From Myxococcales bacterium (GTDB taxonomy: Bacteria; Myxococcota_A; Polyangia; Palsa-1104; JAEUJZ01): 64,000 nt of DNA. Below are positions 17,976-27,121 of this stretch, one piece after another. The notes beneath the pieces were generated by a model. The model was given only the letters and a program-made list of their open reading frames with translations, had not been told where the DNA came from and made no database searches. The stretch lies in NCBI GenBank assembly GCA_016794365.1, contig JAEUKB010000075.1, positions 81,602 to 145,601 of the forward strand, given 5' to 3'. Both the position numbers and the translations under genes were made by a program. Every line of letters starts with the position of its first letter. Position 1 is the stretch's first letter.

Positions 17976-20669
17976 TCAACGCACTTCCTCGGGGCTGACC
18001 GTGTGGGCGCTTGGGCTGCGAAGTGAACCATGTCGCGCAAGCTGGATGATGTGTTCTTCGTCCGTCGCCAGCAGTCGCTGTTTGTGCGAGCGCTGCTTCT
18101 GTTCACTGTCGAAGTAAAACAGCTCGACATCGACGAACGGAGTACCGGACGGACTGGCTGACCGACTGCTTGTTTGGCGGACGGACAGGACATAACGGAC
18201 TTGCTGTTCTGTCGTCTCGCAGCGCAGAGAAATCGTGCCGAGCATCGTCGGTAGCTTGTCTGCCGAAAAGTGCTGGCCGGGCGCAAAGAAGCTCGGTGGC
18301 ATCGGCGCCCCAATCAGCAGCGTTCCCGTCGGAAGATCGTCTTCATCGCGCTCTTCACAGACGAAGAGCAGACGCAGATATTGCAGCATCACCGCCGTTC
18401 CCGCCGAGCACGGATCGGAGTCAAAGCGCGCAGGCTGCTCGACGAGCGCACGCATCCGATCGCGAAAATCGGTCTGATCGAACAGCACGATCGCAGTCTC
18501 CGGCGACACGAACGTGTTGAGATCACAGCTCAGACCGACTTGCCCAAGCAGTCCCAGGTAAAAGCGTGCAAAGTCGCGACGGTGAAGCGCACAGAGCTGC
18601 GTGCCCCGAGAGTATTCCGCATCGACTCCGAGACGACCAAACCACTGATCAAAGCGCGCGACCTGTAGCGTCTGTCGTCCCGTCAGTTCCAGATAATCGG
18701 TGATCTCGTGAGAGAAGCGTCCGTGCCAGCCAAACAGCGCAGTTTCGAGAATCAGCGACGCGAAGAGCTGATGATAGTCACCTGCGCTCGGCGCTTCGCC
18801 AGCATCGTCGGTGCGAAACGGTAGATAAGGCGGTTTTCCGTCGCGGCGAAAGCTAAGCTCTGCTGCTCGATGCAGGTTTCGTCGCGCTTCGTCGGCATCT
18901 TGCTGCCACGCAGCGCCGCGCGGATCGTTCATGTGAAGGGCCAGCCTCGCCGCGTCGCGAAGTCCGCGCCAGCACGTCGAGCTTCCGTACAAGCTGTACG
19001 CGGGATCCGTCAGATCTCCGCCGTAGGTGTGCTTGGGCAAAAGTCCGTAGTGAATCGGCTTCTGTCCGTCGATGAGCACTTGTGTGCTGCGAAACTGCGC
19101 GCAGATCCAGTCGGCGCTTTCCACAATCTGCGGCCACAGCGACTCCATCAGCGTCCGATCGTTTGTCAGTGCGAACACGTCAGCCGCGTAGGTCAGCGCC
19201 AGCCCGTTGCGATACTGGTGATGCTGTCCCGACTTGGCCAGAAACTGCGGATCAAAGAACGTCTGACGGAGCGCCGTCGCTGCTTCATCGCTGTGTCCAA
19301 GCTGTGCGAGCGCCACAATGTTCCAGCCTTCCTCGACGCCGAAAACGCCGCCATCGTAGACGCCGGGAAACAGGCCATAGCGCATGACTCCGTCGCGGAC
19401 AAACAGTCGATTGTGCAAAAGCAGCGCTTTCCAGAGTCGATCGAGCAGCGGATCAGGAATCGATAACGTCGTCGCAGCGCGCAGATAGTCGTTACACTCA
19501 ATCGTCAGTCGCTGAAGCGCTACATCAAACGATCTCGTCGGAGAGTGTGGGCCGAGCGGAACTTGAAGCTCGATTTCGATGTGATCGCTGCGACGCGAGA
19601 TGACGCGGGTTGCTGTTCGCTGGATCGAGCGCAGCGTTTCGTCGGACAGCGAGGTGGGCAGTGCAAACCCAAGCTGCGCTTTGGCACGAGCCTGGTTGAC
19701 GCTGCTCTGTAGTCCATATTGCGTAAGCTGCTCGTCGAGCGATTCGAGAGAAGCCAGCCCAAACAAGCGAAGACGCGCGCGCAGACAGCCCTCATCATCG
19801 ACGAACGCAGCTTGGGTCAGCTTGTTTCCGTTTTTGCCGATGAGCGTCAGCTCTCCGACGGGCAGATATCCGTCGCGAAGTCGCTGTTCAGCCTGCGCAA
19901 GCTCTCCGAGCCAGTCCGTCGCGATGCGATAGTGCGTTCGATCGCAGCCAGCGACGCCCCACTCTCGAAACAGCAGGCCACCGTCCCAGAGCTGATAGGC
20001 CAGCGGTCCTTCGACGTGACCGAGCAGTGCGCCTCCGCGAAAGGGCAAGGCCAGCTTGGCAAGGTCCGTCAGCGTCGGCTCTGTCCTGGGATGGATGTGC
20101 TGAAGAAGCTGCTGCATCAGCTCGTCGCCGTGTGTTCCTAGCTGCGGCTGTGCGATGGGAAGTGACGGCGCGGGATGTTCGACAGGCTGTGAATCGGGCC
20201 GGGTAACTGTTTCCGTCGAAAGAACGATCCGTCCGAGCTGATGCGGACCGGGCGGAATCCGAAGCTGAAGCGCTGGCATTCCCGCGATCGGCTCGCTTGG
20301 TGTGAGCGCAATCACCGTCGCTGGATAGAGACACTTTTGCTGGATCGGCAGATCGTGACGCGCAAGTGACCAGCGCTCGGTTGTGACGCGCACGGGCTTT
20401 CCATCGACGAGCAGCGAGAGCGACTGCGGACTTGGCGGTCGCGGCGCTCGCAGCCAGCTATTCCACACGTCGGTGCTGCCTTCTCCCGCGAACAGAAGCA
20501 GGATCGCTGCGATCGGCTGCGGATCGCGCGGCGTCATGCGCAGCGTCGTCTCTGCCTCACAGCTTATCGTCAGCTCGGTCCACAGCGAGTCTCCGAGCAG
20601 AACATCCGGCGCACGGCTCGGCGGCGCTTGGCCAAACAGGCACTCACAGTCGGCTGCCACGGTCTTCAT
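17976..20669 (-). CDS. Six-hairpin glycosidase-like protein
   Basis: An 897-residue protein from the ATG at 20669; a TTG at 20708 would add 13 residues and abut the upstream stop. No signal peptide is seen. The N-terminal third is beta-rich. The region around residues 410-720 has the character of an (alpha/alpha)6 barrel glycosidase: FPGVYDGGVFGVEEGWNIVALAQLGHSDEA, YRNGLALTYAADVF, DRTLMESLWPQIVESADWICA and a run of aromatic/Asp-rich turns. I cannot assign a glycoside hydrolase family or catalytic acids. It is placed among kinase and PEGA genes, so a polysaccharide- or storage-related role under kinase control is possible. Confidence is high for coding, moderate for fold. Confidence 0.7.
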   Translation of the reverse strand: MKTVAADCECLFGQAPPSRAPDVLLGDSLWTELTISCEAETTLRMTPRDPQPIAAILLLFAGEGSTDVWNSWLRAPRPPSPQSLSLLVDGKPVRVTTERWSLARHDLPIQQKCLYPATVIALTPSEPIAGMPALQLRIPPGPHQLGRIVLSTETVTRPDSQPVEHPAPSLPIAQPQLGTHGDELMQQLLQHIHPRTEPTLTDLAKLALPFRGGALLGHVEGPLAYQLWDGGLLFREWGVAGCDRTHYRIATDWLGELAQAEQRLRDGYLPVGELTLIGKNGNKLTQAAFVDDEGCLRARLRLFGLASLESLDEQLTQYGLQSSVNQARAKAQLGFALPTSLSDETLRSIQRTATRVISRRSDHIEIELQVPLGPHSPTRSFDVALQRLTIECNDYLRAATTLSIPDPLLDRLWKALLLHNRLFVRDGVMRYGLFPGVYDGGVFGVEEGWNIVALAQLGHSDEAATALRQTFFDPQFLAKSGQHHQYRNGLALTYAADVFALTNDRTLMESLWPQIVESADWICAQFRSTQVLIDGQKPIHYGLLPKHTYGGDLTDPAYSLYGSSTCWRGLRDAARLALHMNDPRGAAWQQDADEARRNLHRAAELSFRRDGKPPYLPFRTDDAGEAPSAGDYHQLFASLILETALFGWHGRFSHEITDYLELTGRQTLQVARFDQWFGRLGVDAEYSRGTQLCALHRRDFARFYLGLLGQVGLSCDLNTFVSPETAIVLFDQTDFRDRMRALVEQPARFDSDPCSAGTAVMLQYLRLLFVCEERDEDDLPTGTLLIGAPMPPSFFAPGQHFSADKLPTMLGTISLRCETTEQQVRYVLSVRQTSSRSASPSGTPFVDVELFYFDSEQKQRSHKQRLLATDEEHIIQLARHGSLRSPSAHTVSPEEVR

Positions 20670-20708
20670 GCAGCCATCATCGTGGAAATTCCCGAAGCGG
20701 AGGAGCAA

Positions 20709-21569
20709 CTAGAAGCGCAGCGTCAGGCTGGGCACAAGCTGGGGACGGTGCGGACGGCTCAGCAGAAGCGGCTGAACGGGCGACGACACAAGCGACTGCT
20801 TTTGCGCGTCGGTGGACAGCGCTGCTGCGTCGATCGTCGTGCAGACATCGACTTCGGTACAGATGGTTCGCTGAGAGAGCACCACCGGAACGATGATCGC
20901 GGTTGCCACAGCGGCAACTCCGACGGCAGCGATCGTCCAAACCCACCACTTTTGATACCACTTCACCTGCGGCTGCTTGACCAAGTACGGGTTTTGGTCG
21001 GCGGGAAGCGGCTTCAGATCCACATCTTTGTCGATGCGCTTTCCGGGCTCGGACTTGATCGAAAATGTCTCGGAATAGTAGCCGGGTCGCTCGACGCGAA
21101 CTTGGTGATTGCCGAGAGGAACTTCGGTTTCCAGCGGTGCTTTGCCAAAGAACTTGTCGTCGATAAAGACCCGAACAGCTGGACCCTCTTTGACGGTGCT
21201 CGACGTGAGCCCAAGGACTCCCGAGATGGGCGTGAGATCGACTTCGATGCGTGTGGTCTGACCGGGTTTGACCTTGAACACGTCGATGTAAGGTGTAAAC
21301 CCGAGACGAGAAACACGGATGGTGTGCTCTCCTGCGCCGAGAGGAATGACTTCCTTGAACGGGGTCTGGCCCATCAGCTCGCCGTCGAGGTAAAGCTCAG
21401 CACCTTCGGTCGTACACTGGATGCGAACTCCGCTTCCAGCCGTTGGCGTTGGTGCTGCGCCGGTTCCCGTCGTCGGTCGGGCAGGGGGCGCGGCAGAAGC
21501 GCTTCCACCAGGCAGAAGCAGGAGAAGCACCAGGGATACGAGGCCGATCCAGACGCGCATCGGGCTCAT
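20709..21569 (-). CDS. PEGA-domain protein, two copies, with C-terminal membrane segment
   Basis: A 286-residue protein: signal peptide (VWIGLVSLVLLLLLPGGSASA), then two PEGA domains at about residues 45-110 (VRIQCTTEGAELYLDGELMG) and 120-185 (GPAVRVFIDDKFFGKAPLE), a single transmembrane helix at about 205-225 and a short tail. PEGA domains are surface-layer-associated modules. The gene starts 13 bp after the stop of the kinase gene upstream. Its stop lies 40 bp before the ATG of the glycosidase-like gene. It may be a periplasmic partner of the neighbouring kinases. Confidence 0.85.
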   Translation of the reverse strand: MSPMRVWIGLVSLVLLLLLPGGSASAAPPARPTTGTGAAPTPTAGSGVRIQCTTEGAELYLDGELMGQTPFKEVIPLGAGEHTIRVSRLGFTPYIDVFKVKPGQTTRIEVDLTPISGVLGLTSSTVKEGPAVRVFIDDKFFGKAPLETEVPLGNHQVRVERPGYYSETFSIKSEPGKRIDKDVDLKPLPADQNPYLVKQPQVKWYQKWWVWTIAAVGVAAVATAIIVPVVLSQRTICTEVDVCTTIDAAALSTDAQKQSLVSSPVQPLLLSRPHRPQLVPSLTLRF

Positions 21570-21582
21570 CTTACCACCAAGG

Positions 21583-23682
21583 CTACCTGTGCAGGTTTAC
21601 GAAGTCGTACTGAACGCTGTAGGTGTCCGCGTCGCTTATGGCTTCGAATCGTAGGCCCTTGACCGCAGCGCGCACACATGCGGTTCGATCTTCCGCGCCA
21701 TCAATCTGCACGTCGGTGACTTTGCCACTTGCAGCCACCGTGACATCGACGCTGATCTTGTTCGGCAGCGTGGTCTCGCCGGGATAGCAGCGTCCGACTT
21801 GTCCCGTCGCTCGTTTGAGCAAGCTGGCTGCATTCATGGCAGCTTCTTGCGTCGAGACCGGATCGCTTGTGCTGGCGGCTACGGCCTTGGACTCTGGTGG
21901 TTTGGCCTTTGCGTCCGGTTTTGCGTCTGGCTTTGCTTCCGGCTTGGTATCCGGCTCAGCTTCCGCCTTGGTTTCCGGCTTGGCGTCTGATTTGGTGTCT
22001 GGCTTGGTGTCTGGCTTGGTGTCCGGCTTGGTGTCTGGCGCTTTTCCAGGTGCGACATCCGTCGGCAGCGCTGGCGTTCCCGCTGCAACATGCCACAGTC
22101 GAGGCGGACCAAAGCGGAGCGGACGGGTTGGCATCTCTCCGATGGCTTTGGCGCGCGGACCTCGCAGCGGCAGCGTCGATGGGCTGTGTACAACTGGCAG
22201 GTTTGGCTTCACCGCATCGGCATCGGGTGCCTCTTGACCACTCGCTGTTTCCGTCTGAGCTGCCGCCAGATCGGATCGAGCCTGACTCGCGGACTTATCA
22301 CCCAACTTGTCATCGAAAGGACTTGGAACTGCGTGGCCCGCTCCATTTGCTGTCGCTTCCGTTGGAACTTCGACGCGGCTTGGCTTGATGGGCTCAACGG
22401 GCAGAGTCAGCGACGCTGCGTTCGTTTGTGATCCGATCGCTTTCTGACTGTTCCACAGCGTATAGCCAGCAAATCCAGTGAAGCTCACAGCGACGGCAGC
22501 CATCGCCAGTGCGAGTGCTACTCCACTTCGCTTGGGCGTCGCGGCAGCCGTGCGATCCGCAACCATTTCGCCGTTTTTGATAAACGACGCCGCCGAGCTA
22601 TCGGGCAGCATCGACTGGACGACGGCAGGAATGACAACCACTTCGGGCTCTTTGCCTCCGTCGCTGCCTCTGACGGACTGCACACCGACCTGTCCCGACG
22701 ACGGCATCGCTGGGATGGCGCCTGAGATCTTGGCTCCCGGCGGCAGCGTATCAAGCCGTGGCGTCGGCTTCGGATAGACCGCATGCAGCGCGCTCAAAAG
22801 GGCAGATGCCGACTGATAGCGATGTTCTGGCAGACGCTGGCAGCAGCGCGTGATGATTCGCTCGATCAGCGGCGGCAGACCCTTTTCGGTAAAGCGCAGC
22901 GGCGGAAGCGATGCGCTGATGATCTGCTGACGCTTTTGCTCGAAGTCTTCGCACGAAAACAGCTTCTCGGCGGTCAGGCATTCATAAAGCAGCACACCGA
23001 CGGACCAAATGTCCGATCGTGCATCGACGATGTGCGAGTCGCCGCGTGCTTGCTCTGGAGACATATACGACGGGGAACCGACGAGCCGACCCGAACCCGT
23101 GATCTCGACACCGTCGAGCATCTTGGACAGACCGAAGTCGAGCACCTTCACAAACACCGGCGGCTCTCCCGGTGCTGGCTTATCGACGTTCCCGAGTAGC
23201 AGGTTTTCCGGCTTCAGATCTCGATGAATCACGCCTCGTCGGTGAGCTGCAACCAGTGCGTCGGCCAGCTCTGACATCAGGTGAACCGCGAGCTGTGGCT
23301 CCAGAGGGCCTTTTTCCAGTCGATCGCGCAGCGACTCGCCTTGGACCAGCTCCATCACCAGATACGGCCAGCTACTTGGATCATCGCGGAAGTCTGTGAT
23401 CGCGACGATGTGCGGATGTCCTAGCTGAAACGCGCTCTGGGCTTCTCGACGGAAGCGTGTACGTAGCTCGGGATTCGAGACAAGCTGCGGATGCAGAAAC
23501 TTGATCGCGCAGGGTCGCTGGAGATGCAGGTGCCAGGCTCGGTACACGACGCCGACGCCGCCTTTGCCAAGCGGTGCATCCAGCCGATAGATGTTATCGA
23601 GCACATCGCCGCCGCGAGGGGCACGACGGGCTGCGCTGTGCGCGGACTCTGCTGCTTTTCCGCTCTCAGGCTGTTCGCTCAT
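21583..23682 (-). CDS. Ser/Thr protein kinase with TonB/AgmX-like C-terminal domain
   Basis: A 699-residue kinase: LGKGGVGVVYRAW Gly-loop, CAIKFL lysine, HRDLKPENLLL, DFGLSKML and GSPSYMSPEQ. A transmembrane helix is at about residues 388-412. The periplasmic part has a long Asp/Lys/Pro repeat (DTKP and DAKP units, roughly residues 555-600) that would span the periplasm. The last 85 residues resemble the TonB/AgmX C-terminal fold (GQVGRCYPG, VDVTVAASGKVTDVQIDG, CVRAAVKGLRFEA) with two conserved cysteines. It is the first gene of the minus-strand signalling run; about 200 bp separate it from the divergent gene at 23883. Confidence 0.92.
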   Translation of the reverse strand: MSEQPESGKAAESAHSAARRAPRGGDVLDNIYRLDAPLGKGGVGVVYRAWHLHLQRPCAIKFLHPQLVSNPELRTRFRREAQSAFQLGHPHIVAITDFRDDPSSWPYLVMELVQGESLRDRLEKGPLEPQLAVHLMSELADALVAAHRRGVIHRDLKPENLLLGNVDKPAPGEPPVFVKVLDFGLSKMLDGVEITGSGRLVGSPSYMSPEQARGDSHIVDARSDIWSVGVLLYECLTAEKLFSCEDFEQKRQQIISASLPPLRFTEKGLPPLIERIITRCCQRLPEHRYQSASALLSALHAVYPKPTPRLDTLPPGAKISGAIPAMPSSGQVGVQSVRGSDGGKEPEVVVIPAVVQSMLPDSSAASFIKNGEMVADRTAAATPKRSGVALALAMAAVAVSFTGFAGYTLWNSQKAIGSQTNAASLTLPVEPIKPSRVEVPTEATANGAGHAVPSPFDDKLGDKSASQARSDLAAAQTETASGQEAPDADAVKPNLPVVHSPSTLPLRGPRAKAIGEMPTRPLRFGPPRLWHVAAGTPALPTDVAPGKAPDTKPDTKPDTKPDTKSDAKPETKAEAEPDTKPEAKPDAKPDAKAKPPESKAVAASTSDPVSTQEAAMNAASLLKRATGQVGRCYPGETTLPNKISVDVTVAASGKVTDVQIDGAEDRTACVRAAVKGLRFEAISDADTYSVQYDFVNLHR

Positions 23683-23882
23683 CTTCGGCTACGCCATGCG
23701 CTAAGGGCGCACGAAAATACAAAGAATCGTACCACAAGCTACTCATTTGCGATGCAGAGACACGTCAAGTTTCAGTCGATTTCCGCGTCGGATGCGATGT
23801 GAGAATGCCGGGTACTGTAGCGTCAACGTAGGCATCCGACTTTGCGCGAAGGAATGCGTACAAAACCAGATAGGGTGAACAC

Positions 23883-24128
23883 ATGAGTTCAAGTCCCAAA
23901 GACGCTGCGCGCGACGAGCTGGGTGCCGATGAAAAAGAGCCAACAGACTTGCCGTTCCCGTCGAGCTTGTGTCATGGCTGTGCTGCGCGTCGCTACATTC
24001 GCTCGGGTCGAGGCAGCGTCTTCATTCTGTGTCCGCTGCTATCGCAGAAGTATCCTCGGCAGCCGGTGAGCATGTGTTCACTGTTTCAGCCCATTTCCGA
24101 CGACAGCGAAGCCAAAAAAGAGAAATAG
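23883..24128 (+). CDS. Small four-cysteine protein
   Basis: An 81-residue soluble protein with LCHGCAARRYIRSGRGSVFILCP and a fourth Cys at SMCSLF, spaced as CxxC-(x)n-C-(x)n-C, a plausible zinc-binding set. AGGGTGA precedes the ATG. I recognise no named family. It is transcribed divergently from the kinase at 21583-23682 and could share its promoter region. Confidence 0.6.
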   Translation: MSSSPKDAARDELGADEKEPTDLPFPSSLCHGCAARRYIRSGRGSVFILCPLLSQKYPRQPVSMCSLFQPISDDSEAKKEK

Positions 24129-24246
24129 CGCAGTCAAATTTTTTCAGCACATCCGCCACGCAAGACACGGTATAAGAGCGCGACTTACATGTAGACGTGC
24201 GCTGATGCCGTCTCAATACCAGTCTTTTTCTTGGAGGAATCCGACG

Positions 24247-25062
24247 ATGCGTGGTGACAATTCCCGTCTGCACAGCCGACGCTTGCTGCTCGCCTGTTCG
24301 ACGGTGGGCCTGGTCCTTTCCGCGACGAGCATGGCCCATGCAGATGTGCACTTGGCGGTGGGCTCGCGCTTTGAGCCGTATCGCTACACCAAAGCATTCC
24401 TTCCCAATGCTCCTGCGCCAGCGATCGGTCTTGCGAACCAGAGCTTTCAGACCACGTCGCTGACACCGTATTTCGGAGCGTTTTTCGCGCAGCGCTACGG
24501 TGTGCTTCTCGGTCTGGACTTGGGCTGGGTCAGTCAGTCGAGCGAGACGCAGATGGCGACGAACCTGACCACGAAGAACGACAGCTTTCTTCAGTTCGGC
24601 TTTTCGCTCGGCTTCAAGAGCTACCTGCGCGATCTGAAAAAAGACCGCATCGCACCGTATCTGTACGTGGACTTTTTCAAGTACTTCGCGAGCGTTTCGA
24701 CGAACGATACGAGCGTAACGGGAGACAAAGCATCGGCCCAGGCTGATACCGCAAGTCCCGTCGGTGGAACGCTGGCGTTTGGTGCGGAATACTTCGTCGG
24801 AACCGGCTTTTCAATCGGCGCTGAGATCTTCGGTCTGCGGCTGTCTCACGTCGGTGCGGAATACACCGATACAGCGATGACTCGTCAGAGCGTCGGTTTC
24901 ACCCAGCTTTCGATGTATAGCGGTCTGACGCTGAACTATCGATTCCAGGTCCAAGCGTCGGTGAAGGCGACAGATGATGCCGATGATGATCGTCGTCGCC
25001 CAAGTGCTCCCGTCGCGCCGCAGCCGACGGTGCCGCCTCCGACGCCAGAAGCGATCGACTGA
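24247..25062 (+). CDS. Outer-membrane beta-barrel-like protein
   Basis: 271 residues from the ATG at 24247, chosen because GGAGG lies 9 bp upstream and the N-terminus then forms a proper signal peptide (RRLLLACSTVGLVLSATSMAHA). An upstream frame start at 24205 has neither. The mature part has alternating polar/hydrophobic strands ending in aromatic residues (YFGAFFAQRYGVLLGLDLGWV, FLQFGFSLGFKSYL, YLYVDFFKYFAS, LSMYSGLTLNYRFQV), typical of an 8-10-stranded barrel. The C-terminal 25 residues are Asp/Pro-rich and lie beyond the last strand. Substrate is unknown. Confidence 0.75.
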   Translation: MRGDNSRLHSRRLLLACSTVGLVLSATSMAHADVHLAVGSRFEPYRYTKAFLPNAPAPAIGLANQSFQTTSLTPYFGAFFAQRYGVLLGLDLGWVSQSSETQMATNLTTKNDSFLQFGFSLGFKSYLRDLKKDRIAPYLYVDFFKYFASVSTNDTSVTGDKASAQADTASPVGGTLAFGAEYFVGTGFSIGAEIFGLRLSHVGAEYTDTAMTRQSVGFTQLSMYSGLTLNYRFQVQASVKATDDADDDRRRPSAPVAPQPTVPPPTPEAID

Positions 25063-25093
25063 TCCCTAGCCAGCGTCGAAGGCGTGCGATTTC

Positions 25094-25537
25094 TTACGCC
25101 GCTTTGGGCGAGTTTCTGCCCGATTCCCCACCTTTGAGTCGCTCCATCAGCCAGTCCGCGAAGATCTGCGCCTCGGTGTGCTTGCCGATTCCGGCGGCGC
25201 GATTTCGTCCGATCAGGACCACAACCTCGCACTGATGCATGCCGCGACGGTTACGTTCCGACGAAAAGCGCTGCCAGATCGCATCGATCTTGGCCACCGA
25301 CGAGCGTGCCGAGCCTGCGTCGGTAAACTTCAGCACACCTTCCAGTTCTTTGGCGTCTTCGTTCTGCGGTCCCGTCGAGGTGTACAGATCGACATATGCG
25401 GGCAATCGACCTTGCTCAATCAGAGAGTTGGCGACGTAGCTGGGCTCGCAGCGAAGCAGCTTGGCGATCGCCACAACGTTCATGCCACGGTCGTACATCG
25501 AGACAGAAAGCTGCTTCTTGGTGAGTCGGTCCTTCAT
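25094..25537 (-). CDS. Small hypothetical protein with HTH-like N-terminus
   Basis: 147 residues from the ATG at 25537, selected because AAAGGAG is 6 bp upstream. The stretch LSVSMYDRGMNVVAIAKLLRCEPSYVANSLIEQGRL has the length and pattern of a helix-turn-helix. The rest (IDAIWQRFSSERNRRGMHQCEVVVLIGRNRAAGIGKHTEAQIFADWLME) is unrecognised. A DNA-binding regulator is possible. It is convergent with the barrel gene (31-bp gap) and divergent from the repeat protein at 25713. Confidence 0.6.
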   Translation of the reverse strand: MKDRLTKKQLSVSMYDRGMNVVAIAKLLRCEPSYVANSLIEQGRLPAYVDLYTSTGPQNEDAKELEGVLKFTDAGSARSSVAKIDAIWQRFSSERNRRGMHQCEVVVLIGRNRAAGIGKHTEAQIFADWLMERLKGGESGRNSPKAA

Positions 25538-25712
25538 GTGCGCTCCTTTGCCAATCAAAAGCGGTGGAGAGTCCGAAAGGCCAAACGGCTCGGGGGATTT
25601 CGCCCCCAAAAGAATCGTCGCACAGGGGTCTGACAGCGATCTGGGCTGGATGGTGTGACTGTGTTACGGATCGTGTTCGTCCATGTTGCTGCACCCACTT
25701 TACGGAGGAACC

Positions 25713-26135
25713 ATGCGCAAGCTTTCTGCTCTTCTGACGGGACTGTGCTTCACCCTGCTGGCCGGATCGGCGCTGGCGGACATCGAGGTTCGCAAAAACG
25801 GTTCAAGCTGGGCTCGGATTGAAAACGACGGAACCGTGCGAATCGGCGGATCCAGCGTCGGTAAGATCGAAAACGACGGGACCGTGCGCAAAAATGGCTC
25901 CAGCATCGGTCGTGTTGAGAGCGACGGAACGATCCGCGAGCACGGATCCAGCGTCGGTCGCGTCGAAAACGACGGCACGATTCGCAAAAACGGATCGAGC
26001 ATCGGTCGAATCGAAAACGACGGAGACATCCGCAAAAACGGCTCCGGCTGGGGCCACGCATCGAGCTGCTGCGGAGACTTTGGCTCGAAGCGATCCGTCG
26101 CTGCGCTGCTCGTGTTCTTCAGCGATTACTTCTAA
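25713..26135 (+). CDS. Secreted protein of 16-residue RKNGSSxGRIENDGT repeats
   Basis: 140 residues from the ATG at 25713, preceded by GGAGGAA. The signal peptide MRKLSALLTGLCFTLLAGSALA is followed by about six tandem 16-residue units of the type (V/I)RKNGSSIGRIENDGT, then SCC and a hydrophobic end (VAALLVFFSDYF). The regular Gly/Asn/Asp turns and alternating Ile/Val suggest a beta-solenoid or stacked-hairpin fold. Function is unknown. The hydrophobic C-terminus might anchor it in a membrane or be an outer-membrane signal. Confidence 0.8.
   Translation: MRKLSALLTGLCFTLLAGSALADIEVRKNGSSWARIENDGTVRIGGSSVGKIENDGTVRKNGSSIGRVESDGTIREHGSSVGRVENDGTIRKNGSSIGRIENDGDIRKNGSGWGHASSCCGDFGSKRSVAALLVFFSDYF
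25785..26060 (+). repeat. 48-bp coding tandem repeat
   Basis: The DNA behind the 16-residue units repeats with a 48-bp period (core AAAACGACGGAACCG and GGATCCAGCGTCGG variants). Copies differ mostly at third positions and at a few codons, so the array is not newly expanded but remains prone to in-frame gain or loss. Confidence 0.75.
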
Positions 26136-26155
26136 ATAACGACTTCGTCCAGGCG

Positions 26156-27070
26156 CTACTTCGCGGGCGGCTGACCTTTGGGAAACAGCAAGATAAACGA
26201 CGCAGGCCCGCGACGAATCACGACGACCTGACCCGGCTTTTGCGCCTTTTTGTAGAGCGGAAACCACGGCTGACCACGCTGCGCCGCATCTGTCTCGACA
26301 AACTCGGGAACGTACAGATCGATCTCTAGGTATTGGCCGGGAAACGTCTTCGTCAGCGACTGACCGAAGGTGTACGGTGCCAGCTCTTTTTGCGGATACA
26401 AGTCGTTGTGGATCGCGCCGCCGTAGACCATCACGGTCTTGTCCACACCCGCTTTGAGCCGACGCGTGCGAACCTCGGTGATGCGCTGTTCCAGCAAGTC
26501 ATTGACGAGCTTTAGCATCTTGACGAAATCGACCTGCTTTTTTTCGTCGAGCACCGACTCATAATCTTTGCAGCTGACTTGCAAGATGTGCGGCTGGACG
26601 CCTTGCGCTTTGGCCTGCTTGATCAGCGTCACCAGCTCGTTTTCCGTCGTCTCGGGACGCTTGATTGTCTTGTCCACGTCCGCGACGACCTTCTTTTCTT
26701 CTTTGCCGCAGTTTCCCTCGGGAATGAAGGTCTCTAGCACCAAGTCGGACGCGCCGGGCTGGACCGTGGACCATAGCTCCTCGGCGAAGCGCTTGATGGC
26801 ACTGCGAATGTGGGTCTTGCCTTTGACCTGATGGTATTCGCCAAAGGCCACCACACGCGGAGGCTTGCCCGCATCGCTCTCGGCTCGCTCCAAAATCGCA
26901 CGGAGCGCGGCTGTGGCGCTGTCATAGCTGTGAAGCTCGGGTTTATCTGCCGCTGCTGCTTGCGTGGCTTCTGTGGCCGATTCTGGCGCAGATGGAGGCA
27001 CTTCCGCAAAAGCCCGTGAAGCAACCAGCCAACCACTCAGCGCAAGCCAGCGCGTGACGCGACTCATCAT
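26156..27070 (-). CDS. Secreted ChaN/TIKI-like protein (tentative)
   Basis: 304 residues with a signal peptide ending at RAFA. The pattern GEYHQ (residue ~76), LVLETFIPEGN (~113) and MVYGGAIHND (~218) is like the GxxH / E / GGxH motif set of the TIKI, TraB and ChaN superfamily, which includes metalloproteases, erythromycin esterase-like and haem-binding lipoproteins. No lipobox is present. The ATG ATG start has AGGAG upstream. It is convergent with the repeat protein (20-bp gap). I am unsure of the exact branch. Confidence 0.6.
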   Translation of the reverse strand: MMSRVTRWLALSGWLVASRAFAEVPPSAPESATEATQAAAADKPELHSYDSATAALRAILERAESDAGKPPRVVAFGEYHQVKGKTHIRSAIKRFAEELWSTVQPGASDLVLETFIPEGNCGKEEKKVVADVDKTIKRPETTENELVTLIKQAKAQGVQPHILQVSCKDYESVLDEKKQVDFVKMLKLVNDLLEQRITEVRTRRLKAGVDKTVMVYGGAIHNDLYPQKELAPYTFGQSLTKTFPGQYLEIDLYVPEFVETDAAQRGQPWFPLYKKAQKPGQVVVIRRGPASFILLFPKGQPPAK

Positions 27071-27121
27071 CAGCTCCTGAAGCCTCTTCGCTTCTTTTTC
27101 GATCCTGCGCTCATTGTAGGG

